Source: Amoebidium appalachense (Eukaryota; Ichthyosporea). Taken from it: a stretch of DNA of 64,000 bases. Positions 1 through 16,629 of the stretch are shown here, piece after piece (within the stretch, counting starts at the first letter, position 1; every line of letters begins with the position of its first letter). The translations under genes were made by a program, and so were the position numbers. The stretch is from the NCBI GenBank assembly GCA_963693365.1, contig CAVNZM010000006.1, positions 9,734,001 through 9,798,000 of the forward strand, in the 5' to 3' direction. Below the pieces are notes generated by a model, which did no database searches, was not told the origin of the DNA, and worked only from the letters and a program-made list of their open reading frames with translations.

Positions 1-2361
<2,361 letters not shown>

Positions 2362-3537
2362 ATGTCTTCAGCACTACGCTCAGCCGACTTGTGCATCGGC
2401 CCACGGTTACAGAGTCTTGGGCAAAACCTAGCCACCGTTTTCAAAACTACTGCACAGAATGCAACAGATTTTGACAAGTATGACTACAACTGCACCGTTG
2501 TGAACAGCAGTCTTTTTGTGCTGCCAAACAATGTCGACAATGGAACTCTGAACAGAACATGGAGCCTGAACGAGACTTATCATCCTGTATGGAATTTCAG
2601 CACTATTTGCCACGTTTTGCCTAGAGATTACAGTTCAGATATGAGCAATGATTACAACCCCGTTACAAATACTACGGTGCCCCAGAACTTTGAGGTATGT
2701 GCTGAACGTTGCTGTGTGTCAAACAGGCACAGGCCACACGCGTGAAACGTGCAGCTGTCTAGTGTATGCACAGCACCATATGCCATGTTTAATAGGAGTA
2801 GGCACATCGTGCACTCCCTCCCTCTCCTAGCTCTTCCTCCCCCACTTCCCCGACGCTTACCTGACTGTGCACGCCCGTGGGGTCCATGTGCAAGTACACG
2901 CTGAGGCACAGGCACCAAGTACACTCACAAACACACGGGGAGCGGGGCCCTCTGGGAGAGAAGAGGGGGGGAGGGAGGGGGACGGTTTAACAAGCAGGAA
3001 GCAAATTACATTGGGGGGAGATAGGAGAAGGGCGTGGGTAAGCAGATGTGTGTGTGTGTGTGTTGCAAGGCGGGGGGATGGTGGAGGGGAGGGGGGGAGG
3101 AGGGGAAGGGAGGAGGGGAGTGGAACGAGGGGGGAGAGGTAGGGGCGGGGGGATATAGAGGCGTGTTGGGGGAGAAGGGTGTATGCAGGGTGGAGGGCGG
3201 GGTGGGAAGGGAGGTGGGGGGGAGGGGGGGTTGAAGGGGGAAGAGATGGGAGGGAAGGGGGCTTGGGCACATTGCCTGCACATAGACGTGCTTTTGGAGA
3301 TCTAGAGAGAATCTGTCCACCTCGCACACTCTTCATGTCTTGTAAGAGAGCACTGCCCCTAAACCTTGTTGACGCTGGGACATTGCAGGCGTTTGCAGCT
3401 GCCCTGGCTGTGAATGCTGCTACGTTTCTGGTGCTGTTTGTGGCCTTTGTGGCCCTGCGGCAGGCCTTCAAGAAGATATACAGCCCACGCACAGAGCTGC
3501 TGCAGCACGTGCTCCCCTGTTCCTCCCCTTCCTCCCT

Positions 3538-3571
<34 letters not shown>

Positions 3572-6500
3572 CCCCTTTAAGGAGAACCTTTGTTTGGAAA
3601 GCATCCGGGAGAATGGGCTGTATGGGTGGGTGGGTGATTGGCTGGCAATGGTGGTGGTGGTGGGTTTGAAGGTAATGGAGAAGGTGGGGGAGAGGGGGGG
3701 GGGGGGGGGAGGAGGATGGAGGGGAAGAGGGAGATGGGGGGGGGGGGGTGGCGGGCAAAGGGGGTGGGGGGGTTTGAGATACAAACGGAGGGAGACATGC
3801 TTTCAAGTCTCGTGTCCTCGTGTTCTCCCCCCTCCCCCTCTCCCACCCCCCCCTTTATCCCCTTTCCCATTCTTTACTTTCAATGAATCTGCATAAATGT
3901 TGCCAAACATGTGGATGGGAAATGGTGGATGACTTTCATAGTTTGGGCAAGACATGTTGGGTTATGTACGGGGAGGGATAATGAAGGACATGTTGGGTTA
4001 TGTACGGGGAGGGATAATGAAGGACATGTTGGGTTATGTACGGGGAGGGATAATGAAGGACATGTTGGGTTATGTACGGGGAGGGATAATGAAGGACATG
4101 TTGGGTTATGTACGGGGAGGGATAATGAAGGACATGTTGGGTTATGTACGGGGAGGGATAATGAAGGACATGTTGGGTTATGTACGGGGAGGGAGAATGA
4201 AGGAGGTTGGGAGGAAGGATAGCTCGGAACGTGTGGGGGGTGTGAACCTGAACAAGGGCGGCCCACCACCACCACCAAATACAACCCTCCCTCATCCTCC
4301 TCCCCTTCTCCCCCCCCCCCCCCCCCCCCCCGGTCCCTCCTCTGTGATTCCCTTATATGTGGCGGGATCTGTCCTTCTGCCACCGTTTTATGGAACATTC
4401 CTATCTCAGTATCCCCCACCCCGAGGTTGAAGCTCTGTTTATGATGCATATCCTCAGTGTGCGCTTTCCAAAAATTGTATGTGCTGCCCGTCGTGGATGT
4501 GTACTTCTGTACTCTGTAACGTAACGATTCTATATTCTCGCTCCCACCCCCTACCCCCCACCCCTCTTCCCCCCCATCCTCCCCCCTCCCCCCTCCCCCC
4601 CCTCCCCCACACACACACGCGCGCACAAATTCATCGCAGCACACCTGCCACGCCATGCCCTGACTCAAGGGCCAATCATTTCTCTTTTTTTCACATCTGC
4701 AAATGGACCAGCACTGACATCCCCGACCCCCCCCCCCCCCCCCCCCTAAACCCCTTGCCACTCTCATGCACGCAAAACACATATCTCCCCTCGTTACCTC
4801 GCCGGCCACCCGGAGCATCATCCCTCCTCCCCACTCCCCCCCCCCCCCCCCCCCCCCCCCCCCCACACACACACCCTCCCCTCCTTCCCCCACCCCCACC
4901 CGGGGGGCACCCCCCAACCTGCAACCTCCCTACCAACCACCCGCACATCTCTTTCTCTCACCAAGCACACAACCTACTCTACCTTTCATGCACACGTGCA
5001 CACTACTTGCTGCAGCTTGCAGCAGCACACCCGTGCAGCGTTGCCCCGGGGGGTGTTGGCCTGGATCATGCCTGTGGTCAGGGTGACGGAGGAGGAGGTC
5101 GTGAAGTTCTGTGGGTTGGATGCCACGGTCATGCTAAGGGTGTATGTGTTGGGTGTGAAGTTCTTCTCGCTGATTTCCATATATGGTAGGTGTGCTGGTG
5201 CACGTGCGTGGGTGTACTCGTAATGGGATGTTTGTTCTGTCCATGTCTTTGTTTGCCTGTCTGCCCGTGTGTGTGTGTGTGAGCAGTTGTCCAAGAGCAT
5301 GTATGTTGGAACAAGAGCCACATAATCGCGGGCATTTTATGGTTTGGACCGCCAGTGGAAAATGTTGCAGGAGAATATTGGAAAGGTGGGACGGGTTCAG
5401 AACTGCCAGTGCACATAGATTCGTTTTTTTTCATTTCTCACCAAGCGTACCCGAGATATCACCACAAAACATCAGCAAGAGGTGGCTCGAGCCCCCCGTC
5501 CCCCCCCCCCCCCCCCCCCCCCCCCCTCCCTCTCTCTCTCTCCGAACCCCTCCCAACCCCTTCCCCCCCCCTTCCCCCCCCCCTCCCCCTCGTCCAGCCA
5601 CTGCAATCCACACACATCTGCACAGCCACAGAACGATGCCCACTGAAACTTTTTCATTTAGACTTCTGAGCAGAGGGAGTGAGGGAAGAAACTGAGTGGG
5701 GTGTGTCAAACAACAATTCATATGTTTGCCACTGCACCCTCGACTAATCGTAAGGCTGACTTTGAACCAAGTACTGAACACCCTTCTCCTCTCTCCAGGG
5801 TTTGCGGTGCTAGTGCCATTGAACTACTTTGGGGGGGCCGGTCAGACAGACATGAGCCAGATCACAATTGCAAACGTACCCGCTGACTCGAACTGGCTTG
5901 TGGCCCACCTAGTTGGGGCCTACCTGTTCTCCTTGACACTGATGTACATGCTGCATAGCGAGTACCAAATGGTGCATCCCCTTTTGCTAAATCTATCTCC
6001 CCCCCCCCCCCCCCCCCTCCCCCCCCCCCCCCCCCCCCCCTTCCCCCCTCATCCCACCTTCCCGGCACTTGGCCAATACCATCACGCATCCTACCCCCCC
6101 CCCCCCCCCTCCCTCCCCACCCTCACCACCACCACCTCCGCCCCTTCCCCCCCCCCCCCCCCCCCCCCCCCCACACACACACACGGGGTTCCGCTTCTCT
6201 TTCTCATTCTTCTATCCGCTCCTGCCACCCTCTCATACCTTTTTGTCTCAACTATCTCTGAGCCCCGCCCTCCCCACCACCCCCACGCTCCACCACCCCT
6301 ATTCGCTTATTTTTTTTCGGCACTGCCAATTTGAATCTGCTCTTGTGTCAGCGTCGATGGGATTACGGAGGTGAAAGGCAGGCAGAGAAGGCAGAGGAGG
6401 GGATCTGGTGGGTGGTTGTGGTGGTGAGGGGAGAAGGAGGAGGGGGGAAGGGGGAGGTTGGGGACGAGATAGCAATACGGAGTCATGGAAGTCCGAAGGA

Positions 6501-6627
6501 GAAGTGAGAGAAGGGAAGGGTGTGGAGGTGGTGGGGAGCGGGAAGGTTGACCGTGATATAGTGGGGTTGCTTGTGGGTCCCCTGTTCTTCTTACCGTGTG
6601 CCATGAACACCGTGTTCTAACCCCCCC

Positions 6628-6662
<35 letters not shown>

Positions 6663-9600
6663 AGTTCCTGCAACTGCGCACACACTATTTGCAGGAGGGC
6701 CACCCCGAGGGTTACAGTGTGTTTGTGCGGGACATACCCGACCCGGACAACAACGATGTGGGTCTCTACCGCCTGTTTAACTTTGTCTATCCGGGCAAGA
6801 TCATCACGTAACAATCCCCCCTCCCCCCTCCCTCCCCCCCTCCCCCCAAACCCAACTACGCACGGCACACGCAATAGAACTTTTTACATCTGTGTTCCCC
6901 CTCCCCCCCCCCCCCCCCCCCCCCGTGGAAAGAAAAGACACCCGCACCACTCTTGTCAATTGGGGTTTTCCCGTAGAATCCTGAAAGCACAGTATATACC
7001 GAAAAGGTTCATTGCCTTTATGCTTCACGTTGTGAATCTATCGTCCTCCCCCTCCAAACAATTATCCTCGCTATCAGAGGCCCTGTATTGTAGACGGTTA
7101 CAGTAACCAACACAAGGTGCCTATGATATACCTGTATGTATGAGTGAATATAGAATACCGTTAGCTTGAAACCTCTTTACCTTGTTTGTGAGCTTTTCTT
7201 TTGGAAACTGAGCCCAATCGTGCCTGCAGGGCGGTGACGCACAAGGACACCAGCAAGCTCAACGATCTGGTGGACAGGCAGAAGGATATCCTGAATGGCC
7301 TGGAAAAGGCCGTGGTGAAATATGCTGAGAAGGGGGTCAGGCCAACACATAGGCTGGGGTTCATGGGTTGTTTCGGTGAAAAGGTAAGATTAGCTCGCTT
7401 TCTATCCATTCAAAAGCGTTGCGGATGGGTTGATTCTATTTTGTGCCGTACGTAGGAACGTGTGATAATGGCGTACTGTAAATTCGGTTGTGTATCATAG
7501 CGGCAGCACAGATTGCATTTACAGTATGGGATCTGATCAACTTTGAGATGGGATCTTATCCTCGGCACTCATCGATTCGAGTCCAGGCATGTTCCCAACT
7601 GATTGGATCTGGCTGATACTGCCGCCTTTTATAGGGGACAGTTCGCCGTGCGATTGTGGGACAACGCCGCTGCTTCCCGACCAACCATTTTGATTGGCCA
7701 GTTAGCGCGACTAACTACAGGGCGCGACTCCCGTAGCCTGTCCGACAATATACACAACCATGTTTACAGCACTTAGTGAGTTTGGTAGCTGTATACATGG
7801 AGTGAGGGTGAGCACCAACTGTTGTGGTTGGCCGTCCGCATTCACACAAGCATGATTCTGGCTGCTGGAAGCCCGCAGCCAATGAGAAATCCGAAAGCGT
7901 TCTCGATCCATATAAGTCTATTAATCAGCGATCTGATTGGCAGAAGCCGAATTGGCCAGGTTCAGGTGGCCGGAGTTTCGGGTCGGCCGCTGGAGTTTGT
8001 TGTCCTGCTGGCGGGTTTTCTTGCAAATCGCAGAATTATTATTTAAAAGTATTATCTAATAACTTGTAACTTGCTCGCCTTGCTAGCGCGAATGCTCGCT
8101 ACCGCTACACTAATAACGCGACGCGGATTCGCAAAGACTTAGGCGGATTTTTTCGGAGTCTGCCTCTCGATAAGATTTGGAATTGCAATGACGTCATTCT
8201 AATTTTTAACCCGATTCGAAAGTGGTCGATCGGTCGAATTTTGAACTTAGCCAATCGGAAATAGTATAAAGGTCACAAATAGGCTTTTATGGCAAGTTTA
8301 GTAATTTCAATTCCTTCAATTTGGGTCACACCAATCATTTCACGCCCTCAGCAGCCAGAACTGTGCTATTCACACATTACATTTTTACCTGCACCCGCTT
8401 CAAATTCTGCCAACACATCTAGTACGGTATGCTGCAACCTGACCCCCCCACCCCCCACCCCCCAGGTGGACAGTCTGCAGTACTATGCGCAGCAGCTAGC
8501 GGAGCTCAACCAGGACATAGCCGAGGAGCAGAGGGCCCCCCATGCCTCCCTCAATTGTGGTTTTGTGACCTTCAACAGCCTCACTGCTGCCTCATCCGCT
8601 GCTCAGGTGATATACCCCCTCCTCCCTCCCCCCTCCGCCCCCCAATCCGCCCACACACACACACAAACACACGCATACACACTGCCATTACCACTACTAC
8701 CACCACCCGTCCACCCTCCCACCAACCAGTATGCTTACCCTCTTTCCTCCAGCTTCTCCAGCACCCACGTCTTTTTTCCAACGTCTGCTTATGCATGTGA
8801 GAACGATTGATTTGTTTGAGTGACTTGTGGTGTGGATTCCCCTCCCCCCCCCCCCCCCCCCCCCCCCCTCCCTCAGTACACCCCAGCACCATTATGCCCG
8901 TGCATTCTCCCCCCCCCCCCCCCCCCCCCCCCCCCCTTCCTCCTGTCCACCCTGACTGTGTGTAAGAGCACACGTGGTTACACATGACGGCAACCCCGTC
9001 CAATCATCGTCATTGTTGTATCACAGTGGGCTGGCCAATCACATCATTTCGAGTATGATCATGTGTGTCTAACACTACTATCCAATCACCACAGGCGCAG
9101 TTCTGCCAGCAGCCGTCTGTGCTCAAGACGTCAGCAGCCATGGAGCCCAGAGATGTGCACTGGCAGTCCCTCGACTCCAACCAATACTCAAGGGTCATCC
9201 GCAGAGTCATCACAGAGTAACAACCCCCTGCCCCCCCCCTGAACAGATGCTCCCTCCCCCCGGTCCCTCCCTCCTTTTCCCCTACATTGATTCCTTTCTT
9301 TTTCCGGTGATCCAAGAAGTCCTTTTCCGTCCTTCCCATTCGGTTTTTAATACACAAGATTGCCCTCTGCCCGGCTAAGGAATTTGTTAGGTAGCACTGT
9401 GCATGCACTCACCACAAACCTGATGCGGGGCAACAAACACGTACCCAAAGACCCCCAATTCTATAATCACTTCCAGACAAACTAAAGCCAGCCAAATGAC
9501 TTAATAACCTGACAACTCAAAGTCGTCGACACGTCATATTTATCCTATGGTCGCTCACTGACACATGACCAATTTTTTTGTTGGTTGCAAGTTAATAATG

Positions 9601-11536
9601 TAGGAGGCCAAACCAATAGGAAAGCCGATTAGGAAGGTGGCAAACAAGGAGCTCGGGATCATCGGTCGTAATAAAAGGAGTGCATAGTGTTCCAACAGTT
9701 CATCGATCTGGAAGACAAAACCCTAATTGAATATCCCCCCCCCCCCCCCCCCCCCCCCCCCACCTCTCCCCTTCCCCAGGGTTTTGGTTGTGCTTCTGTG
9801 CTTCACCTACTCCATCCCCATCGGTTTTGTGCAAGTGCTGACGTCAGAGGCCGTGTTACGTGAATATCTCCCCGGCCTTGATTTCCTGTGGGACAACCCA
9901 AAGGTTATGGGGTTCATCCAGGGCTACGTGCCCACCATTACACTGTCCATTCTGCTGATCCTGATCCCCATCGTGTGTATGCGTAAGCCCCCCCCCCTCC
10001 CTCCCGGCACTCTTCACCCCTCCCTCCTTCCCCATCTATCATTTTTATTCAACTGTATGCCCCCCCCCTTTCCCCCCCTCCCCCCCTCCCCTCCCCCCCC
10101 CCCCCCCCCCCCTCCCCCCCTTTTTCCCGCCCCCCTTCCCGGTCCCAAGACTCGCATGCAAGCTCTTCGGGGACACATTCTTAAAAGTGGGATGTTAGAC
10201 TGCCCATCATGAATCCACCTGCCTTTTTATTGGCTTCCTGGTTACGTTTGGATGATCACTATCTGATTGAGCCCACCCCTCCCAAGTAGCCCACCTGCCA
10301 TTGCCTGACGTCTCTTCTTGCTTCCCTTGTGATCATGGGGGGTTTACTAATCATATTTCCATCCCAGAGCTGTCCATATACGAGGGCCACCCGCGTGTCA
10401 GCTCGTTGGAGTATTCGGCCCTCGGCAAAGTATTCACTTTCAAGGTTGCCCCCCCTCTCCCCCTCCCCCCCTTCCCCCCCTTGCCCCCACACGCACACAA
10501 CCACAACCTCAATCACATCATCACTTTTCGTTATCTTCGCCATTCCCCCCCCCCCCCCCCTCCCCCCCCTCTCCTACCCCAATCACCACCACCACCCCCC
10601 TTCAGATACACACATTTCCCCTTGGGGCCCCTCCCCTAAACAACCAGCTAGTTTCAATTGTTAGTGTGACATCCGCCGCATGGCATGTGCAATCAGGCAT
10701 TCTAGCACCGTACCTCACCACTGGGTGTACACAGGTATTTTCCGTGCTTCTTGTGAGCACCATCTCCGGGTCACTGTCCCGAGTGGCCGACCTGTTTGGG
10801 CAGATAGCGCAGGACCCGTTGCTGTTTGTGCAGATGCTGGGCAAGTCCATTGTCGGCCAGGCTACATTCTACATCAACTACATGTGCTTATCCCCCCCCC
10901 CTCCCCCCCCCCCCCCCCCCCCCCCCCCCACCACCACCACCACCACCACCCACCCACCTTTCCCCCTCCCCCCACCACCCCCACACTTGGCACGTCTGCC
11001 ACCCACTCATACACTCAAACACGCATAAACACATGCGGGTGCACATGCACACTCGCGCGCGGACGCGTGCACGCACGCACACGCACACGCGCACGACCAC
11101 CCACGAGCTTTAGTTGCATTCTTGGTGTCTTCCGTTTCTGCATGCCACTTTGTGTCATTGGTTGTAAATGTACAACATTCAATTGCTCCTCCCCTTTCCC
11201 CCCCCCCCCCCCCCCCCCCCCTCCCCCCCCCCCCCCCCCCCTCCTCCCTTCCCCCTCCCTTGCATCCTTCACCTATTGCCTTGTCCCCATGTGCTGTCTG
11301 GCTACTTGACATAGCGCCTTGGTTGCCTTGCCGTGTACCTTGTACCCTGCATCTCCTGCCCCTTTATTTTCCTGATTTGCCTTTACGCCTCTGCCCCCCC
11401 TCCCTCCCCCTTCCCCCCCTCCTCCCCCCCCCCCCCCCTCCCCAATCACCACTGCAACACACACACATCATGCATACATGCACACACGTCCGCTACTCTT
11501 TTGTACACCCATATTGCTTGAGTGTATATAGAAGTC

Positions 11537-11585
<49 letters not shown>

Positions 11586-13106
11586 ACACACACCACACAC
11601 CAAAAAAAAAATCTTTGTGATATTAAGATAGAAAAGGGAAGCTGAACGAAAGAAGGAAAGACAGGAACACAATAAAAAGACGACAAATAGATAATCAATC
11701 ACACTATACCGACAACCGCACTCCACCCAGGATGCTGCGCACCCTATCAGGCTTTGCCTTCAAGATGGTCAACTTTGGGCAGCTATTCCTAGTGCTGTTC
11801 TTCCGTCTGTTTGCGGGCACAAGGCGTCAGGTCGAGGATGCATACCAGCCCCCACCCCCACAGGTTTATCCCATCCCCCCCCCCCCCATCCCCCCCCCAA
11901 AAAGACAAGAAAAAAAAAATAAAAAAAAATAAAAAGTACCACCATCACCCTGATGACCTATTACGATCCACTTCCTCCCCCACACGTCCCCTCGGCGTTT
12001 TGCTAGCCTTAAGCTGGCTCTGAGCAATAAGACTTTTCCACAGCGTATTGCTCCGCCCCCACCCCATGCCACCAGCCCCGGGAGAGAGGGGGGAGGGTGG
12101 GGGGGAGGTTGGCGGGGATGGTGGAGGGGAGGAGGAGGGGGGGAGGGGGGGAAATGTACTAACATGCTGGTGCTGTGGGCCACTTCCCTTTTATGATGCG
12201 ACAGGGACTGGTGTGATGTATGACGGTCTCAACACAGCACACAGCGCACAGTCTTCACGTGTAGATCAATGTCACACCTCCCGGATGGTTCATTCGTGTA
12301 GTGCCGACAGACACTTAAGACTTATTCGCAGTTTTTCCCTGTTTGTGTGATGTCCTCCCCACCACTGCAGTTCTCTCTAACACTCGCTCATTTTCACCCT
12401 TCCACAGTACCACATCGACGTATCCGATGCGCTTCTCATGTTTGCCATTGGGCTGACGTATGCCTGCATTGCACCCTTCATCCTTCCCTTCTGTGTGCTC
12501 TACTTCTCGTTCGGCTACTTTGTCAACAAGTACTTCTTCCTGTACGTCCACATCAACACTTATGAAAGCGGCGGTCTCCTGTGGCCGAGAATCTTCTCAC
12601 GTGTATTAGTGGTAAGTCATCTTCGCAATTCACCTCCCCCAGTCCCTTTTTTGATCCCCCCCCCCCCCCCCCCCCCCCCCCCTCTCTCGCCCGAATGAGC
12701 TCTGCTTATCATGCACACTCTTTGTGTGGTTTGTACCCTGCATTATCTGGTCCGTTGAGAATGTGTACTTCGCTCTCTATAACACATCCTAACCAAACCA
12801 ACCCCCCCCCCCCCCCCCCCCCCCCCCTTTCCAAACCCACCATCCCATCCACCACACACCTCCCAGCATACACGTTCCACAGTTCCCACCAGTTTCCCCC
12901 TCCCAACTCCACCCTCACTCGTTCTGAATCGCAATTCGCTTACCTTTTCTCCCTCCTCCTCCTTTCTCCCCCCCCCCCCCCCCCCTCCCCCCTCTCCCCC
13001 CTCGCCCCTCTATCCCCAAGGCCCCGCCCCCTTGCTTTGATGTTCTTCCATAGCTTCCATAGGCTCTTGCTCCAGCATTGGTCCCCCCATCCCCCCCCCC
13101 TCCCCC

Positions 13107-13138
<32 letters not shown>

Positions 13139-13367
13139 AATAATAATGAAAACAAAGCAAACAAAATAATGATGAAATCAAAATGAGCCACCACCAAAGA
13201 CTTCAGTGGCTCACTTTGAGCAGGGCTTGAGCCAACTAGTGCACAAGATATCTGATGGTGTGGTTGGGTGCAGGGGCTGATGATTGGTCAGTGCGGGTTC
13301 TTTGGCTATCTGCTCATCAAGCTGTCCCCCCTGGCTGTGGGCGTGCCCCCACTTCTGCTGCTGACAG

Positions 13368-13399
<32 letters not shown>

Positions 13400-15274
13400 G
13401 TTCGTCCGTGTGTGTTTGCTGCATGTGTGTGCGCGCGCGTGATATGTGTATATGTGTGTGTGCGTACCTGCATGCATGTAGTGTACGTGCATTTGTGCCT
13501 GATTGTGTTCGTGTGTGTGTGTGTGTTCATGTGTATGCATGCGCGTGCATGTGGTTTGGGGCGTGGGGGGGGGGGGGGGGGGGGGGGGAGGGGGGAGGGG
13601 GGCCGGGGGGCAGGAGGGGGGAGGACATATGGGGGCATGCTTGTAGGCTGGCTGTCTGTGAACGAGTGTGCACCCATGGCTATTTTATGGGTCTGCATAT
13701 TCTTGTACACGGTACCTGTACGTGTGTGTGACCTTTTTTATGCACACATACACGTGCGTGTTGTACTGGGCCATGGGAGCTAATTCCTTTCTCTACCCCC
13801 CAGTGATCTTCTACAAGGTTGAGAGGGACCACTTCCGCATAGAAGAGATACCTCTGCTCATTGCTATGGGTATACTTCCTCCCCCCCCCCCCCCCCCCCC
13901 CCCGGGCCCCCCCTGCTCCCATCCTCCTTCTCCCTCCCCATCTCCCCTCTACTGTGTGCCCTGAGCACTGCCCTCTCCCCCCTCCCCCCCCCCCCCCCCC
14001 CCCCCCCCTGCATGTCTTGTATTATGTTGTTATGATGCCATTTCACAGAGCCTCTTACTTCCCTGTATTCTCACCAGCAAACCACAAGGTCGAACAGCCA
14101 ATCGCTAATTCGGAAGATCAAAACTAGACTAAAAAGGCGCGTCGATCCATATTTGGTCCGATTGGCGGCTCTGTGACTGGCCTAAAAAAACGGCAATTGC
14201 GCAGAAACCTTTAAAACACTAGAACCTTTTAACCATTGGAGGAACATTTATAAAACTTTCCAAAACAACGTAACTATTGGTAATTTTAACCATTGGAGGA
14301 ACATTTAAAAACTTTCCAAAACAACGTAACTATTGGTGAACCTAAGTTAGAGCTGCGCAGCACAATAAGAGTCACGTGCAGCACAGGTCTACACTAAGGG
14401 AGGGCCAAAAGACTTAGAATTTTCTCCTCGAGAGCGATCCTGATCGTACCCCGCATGGAACCGATGACGTCAGCAAGATTATGCGACAGATGACGATAAA
14501 ACTGTGACAGACTGCGACCCAATGGTTACCCCCGAAATTACGTTGCTAAACAAGATACGTTTGATTGGCTGTTTATGTATCGGCATTCTGTTTTTATTGA
14601 TCTGTAGCCAATCGCTAAGCGCACCGCGATTCTATCCAACTAGCTACAGGGGAATTTCAAAGTGGGGGGATCTGTTGAACACTGATTAGCTGTTCGAGTT
14701 TGGGTTTTGCTTTTCTCACCACCAACCCCTCTGGTGACTCCCATGTATCCCCTCCGTCATGGTACTACAATGCCATGGGATTACCCCTATAGCAAAGTTC
14801 GAAGTTTTCCTTTTCGTTTGGATTTCGATGTTCCAGCACGACCATCAGGCCCATCTCCTCCGGTCCCTCCCCCATACCCTCTTCTCGTCCTGCCCATCAA
14901 ACCAACCACCACATCTCCGATTTGAGACAAAATCAAGGTTGATCCGATCGAGGATTCCAAATTGCCCTGGCGCCGCCTAAGAAGTTATCGAACTTATCAA
15001 GCGATCGAGGAAGTGACGTCATTCTAAGGAAAAGTGTGCCCAGAATGACGTCACTCCATCGATCACTTGATAAATTCGATAATATCTTAGGTGGCGCCAG
15101 GGCAATTTGGAATCCTCGATTGGATCAACCTTGATTTTGTCTAAAACGGGAGATACGGTGGTTGGTTTAAATTGTCTGGCTTTATCTAGTGCAGAATGTA
15201 CACACACAAACCACTTCTTCCTCTCCTTACCATCAACATCCCAACATCCCGTTTTCTTCTACACATCTTAACCT

Positions 15275-15315
<41 letters not shown>

Positions 15316-15550
15316 TTATAGACATGGATGAAGACAAGAATGAGATCGACGGGGAGGGGGGTCTAGACTTTTTGGACCGCAATGCCTACTGTCGGCCCAA
15401 CCTCACACAGCCACCTGTCATCCCAGAGATTGCTGAAAATGTATGTTGCATCTCCATCCCCCCAGCCCCCCTCCCCCCCCCCCCCTCCCCTCCCCCCCTC
15501 CCTCCCCCCCCCCCCCCCACAAAAAAAAACACCCCCACCGCCACGCGCAT

Positions 15551-15582
<32 letters not shown>

Positions 15583-15583
15583 G

Positions 15584-15654
<71 letters not shown>

Positions 15655-15930
15655 CACACCAACACGCGCACACACGCACACCACACGCACGCACACACAC
15701 ACGCACCTGCCTATGCCATCCCATCCACACATGCGCACACATGTGTGCGCACGACGTTCGTACCACACATAACACACCCACACACCTACAGCAAGCTCAC
15801 ACATATGCTGGCACACGCACAGACATACAAACACGGACGCACTCACCTACGCAACCTACACGCATATACACATACTCACGTACGAGCGCACGCCCACGCG
15901 CACACACGCACGCACGTACGCGCGCGCGCG

Positions 15931-15997
<67 letters not shown>

Positions 15998-16496
15998 AAA
16001 CTGAAACCCACGTGTACACACCAACACCTTAAACCCACATGTGATGGCACGTGGGCGCGCGCACACACACACACACATCCCCTCACGACACCTTCCTTCT
16101 ATGCCTTTTTACCCCCACAACCCATGCTCCACCCTCCTTACCGTGTGTGGTTTCAGGGTGGGGACATGGCTCTCATGAACGAGATGCCAATGTTTGAGGA
16201 GGCCAGTTCGGTGGATGTGAATGCACCGGCATACGAGGAGACAGTGGGTTTCAAGGTGGGTGTGCCAGCATGTGCACTCGCATTGGTCGGTGCTTTCATT
16301 TCTTTGTTGCTCCATTTCCTTCCGCTTCTTTTTGTCTTTCTCTGGCTCCTCCATTTTCTTTCTTTCTTTCTTTTATTTTGGCTTCCCTTTTCCTTGCTTT
16401 TCTTTTCTTTTCTTTTCTTTTTTTTTTCCGTGTCCGGGGGGGGGGGGGGGGGGGGGGACAAGGAAGGCAAGGGGGGAAGGGGGGGGAATGTCACAC

Positions 16497-16527
<31 letters not shown>

Positions 16528-16585
16528 AAAGGGTGTGTGTGCTTGAGCTCCCCGGAGGGAATCTGTGCATACGCGCCTCTCTATT

Positions 16586-16629
<44 letters not shown>

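Noticed and set aside
3951-4202. CRISPR-like array
   Set aside because: Units are contiguous with no spacers, in a eukaryotic intron; it is a minisatellite.
3880-4917. 345-codon minus-strand ORF with HNPTCPSLSLPV repeats
   Set aside because: It reads through the 36-bp minisatellite and C-runs within a CSC1 intron. The repeat unit is a multiple of three, so openness is automatic.
7560-7600. GATTCGAGTCC, similar to a tRNA B box
   Set aside because: The flanking sequence does not fold as a T-arm with acceptor and there is no matching A box or cloverleaf.
13170-13255. Possible C/D-box snoRNA (TGATGA at 13170, CTGA at 13251) with a TGAGCCAC/GTGGCTCA hairpin
   Set aside because: The ends do not pair to form the terminal stem and no guide/rRNA match can be judged; the hairpin is real but unassigned.
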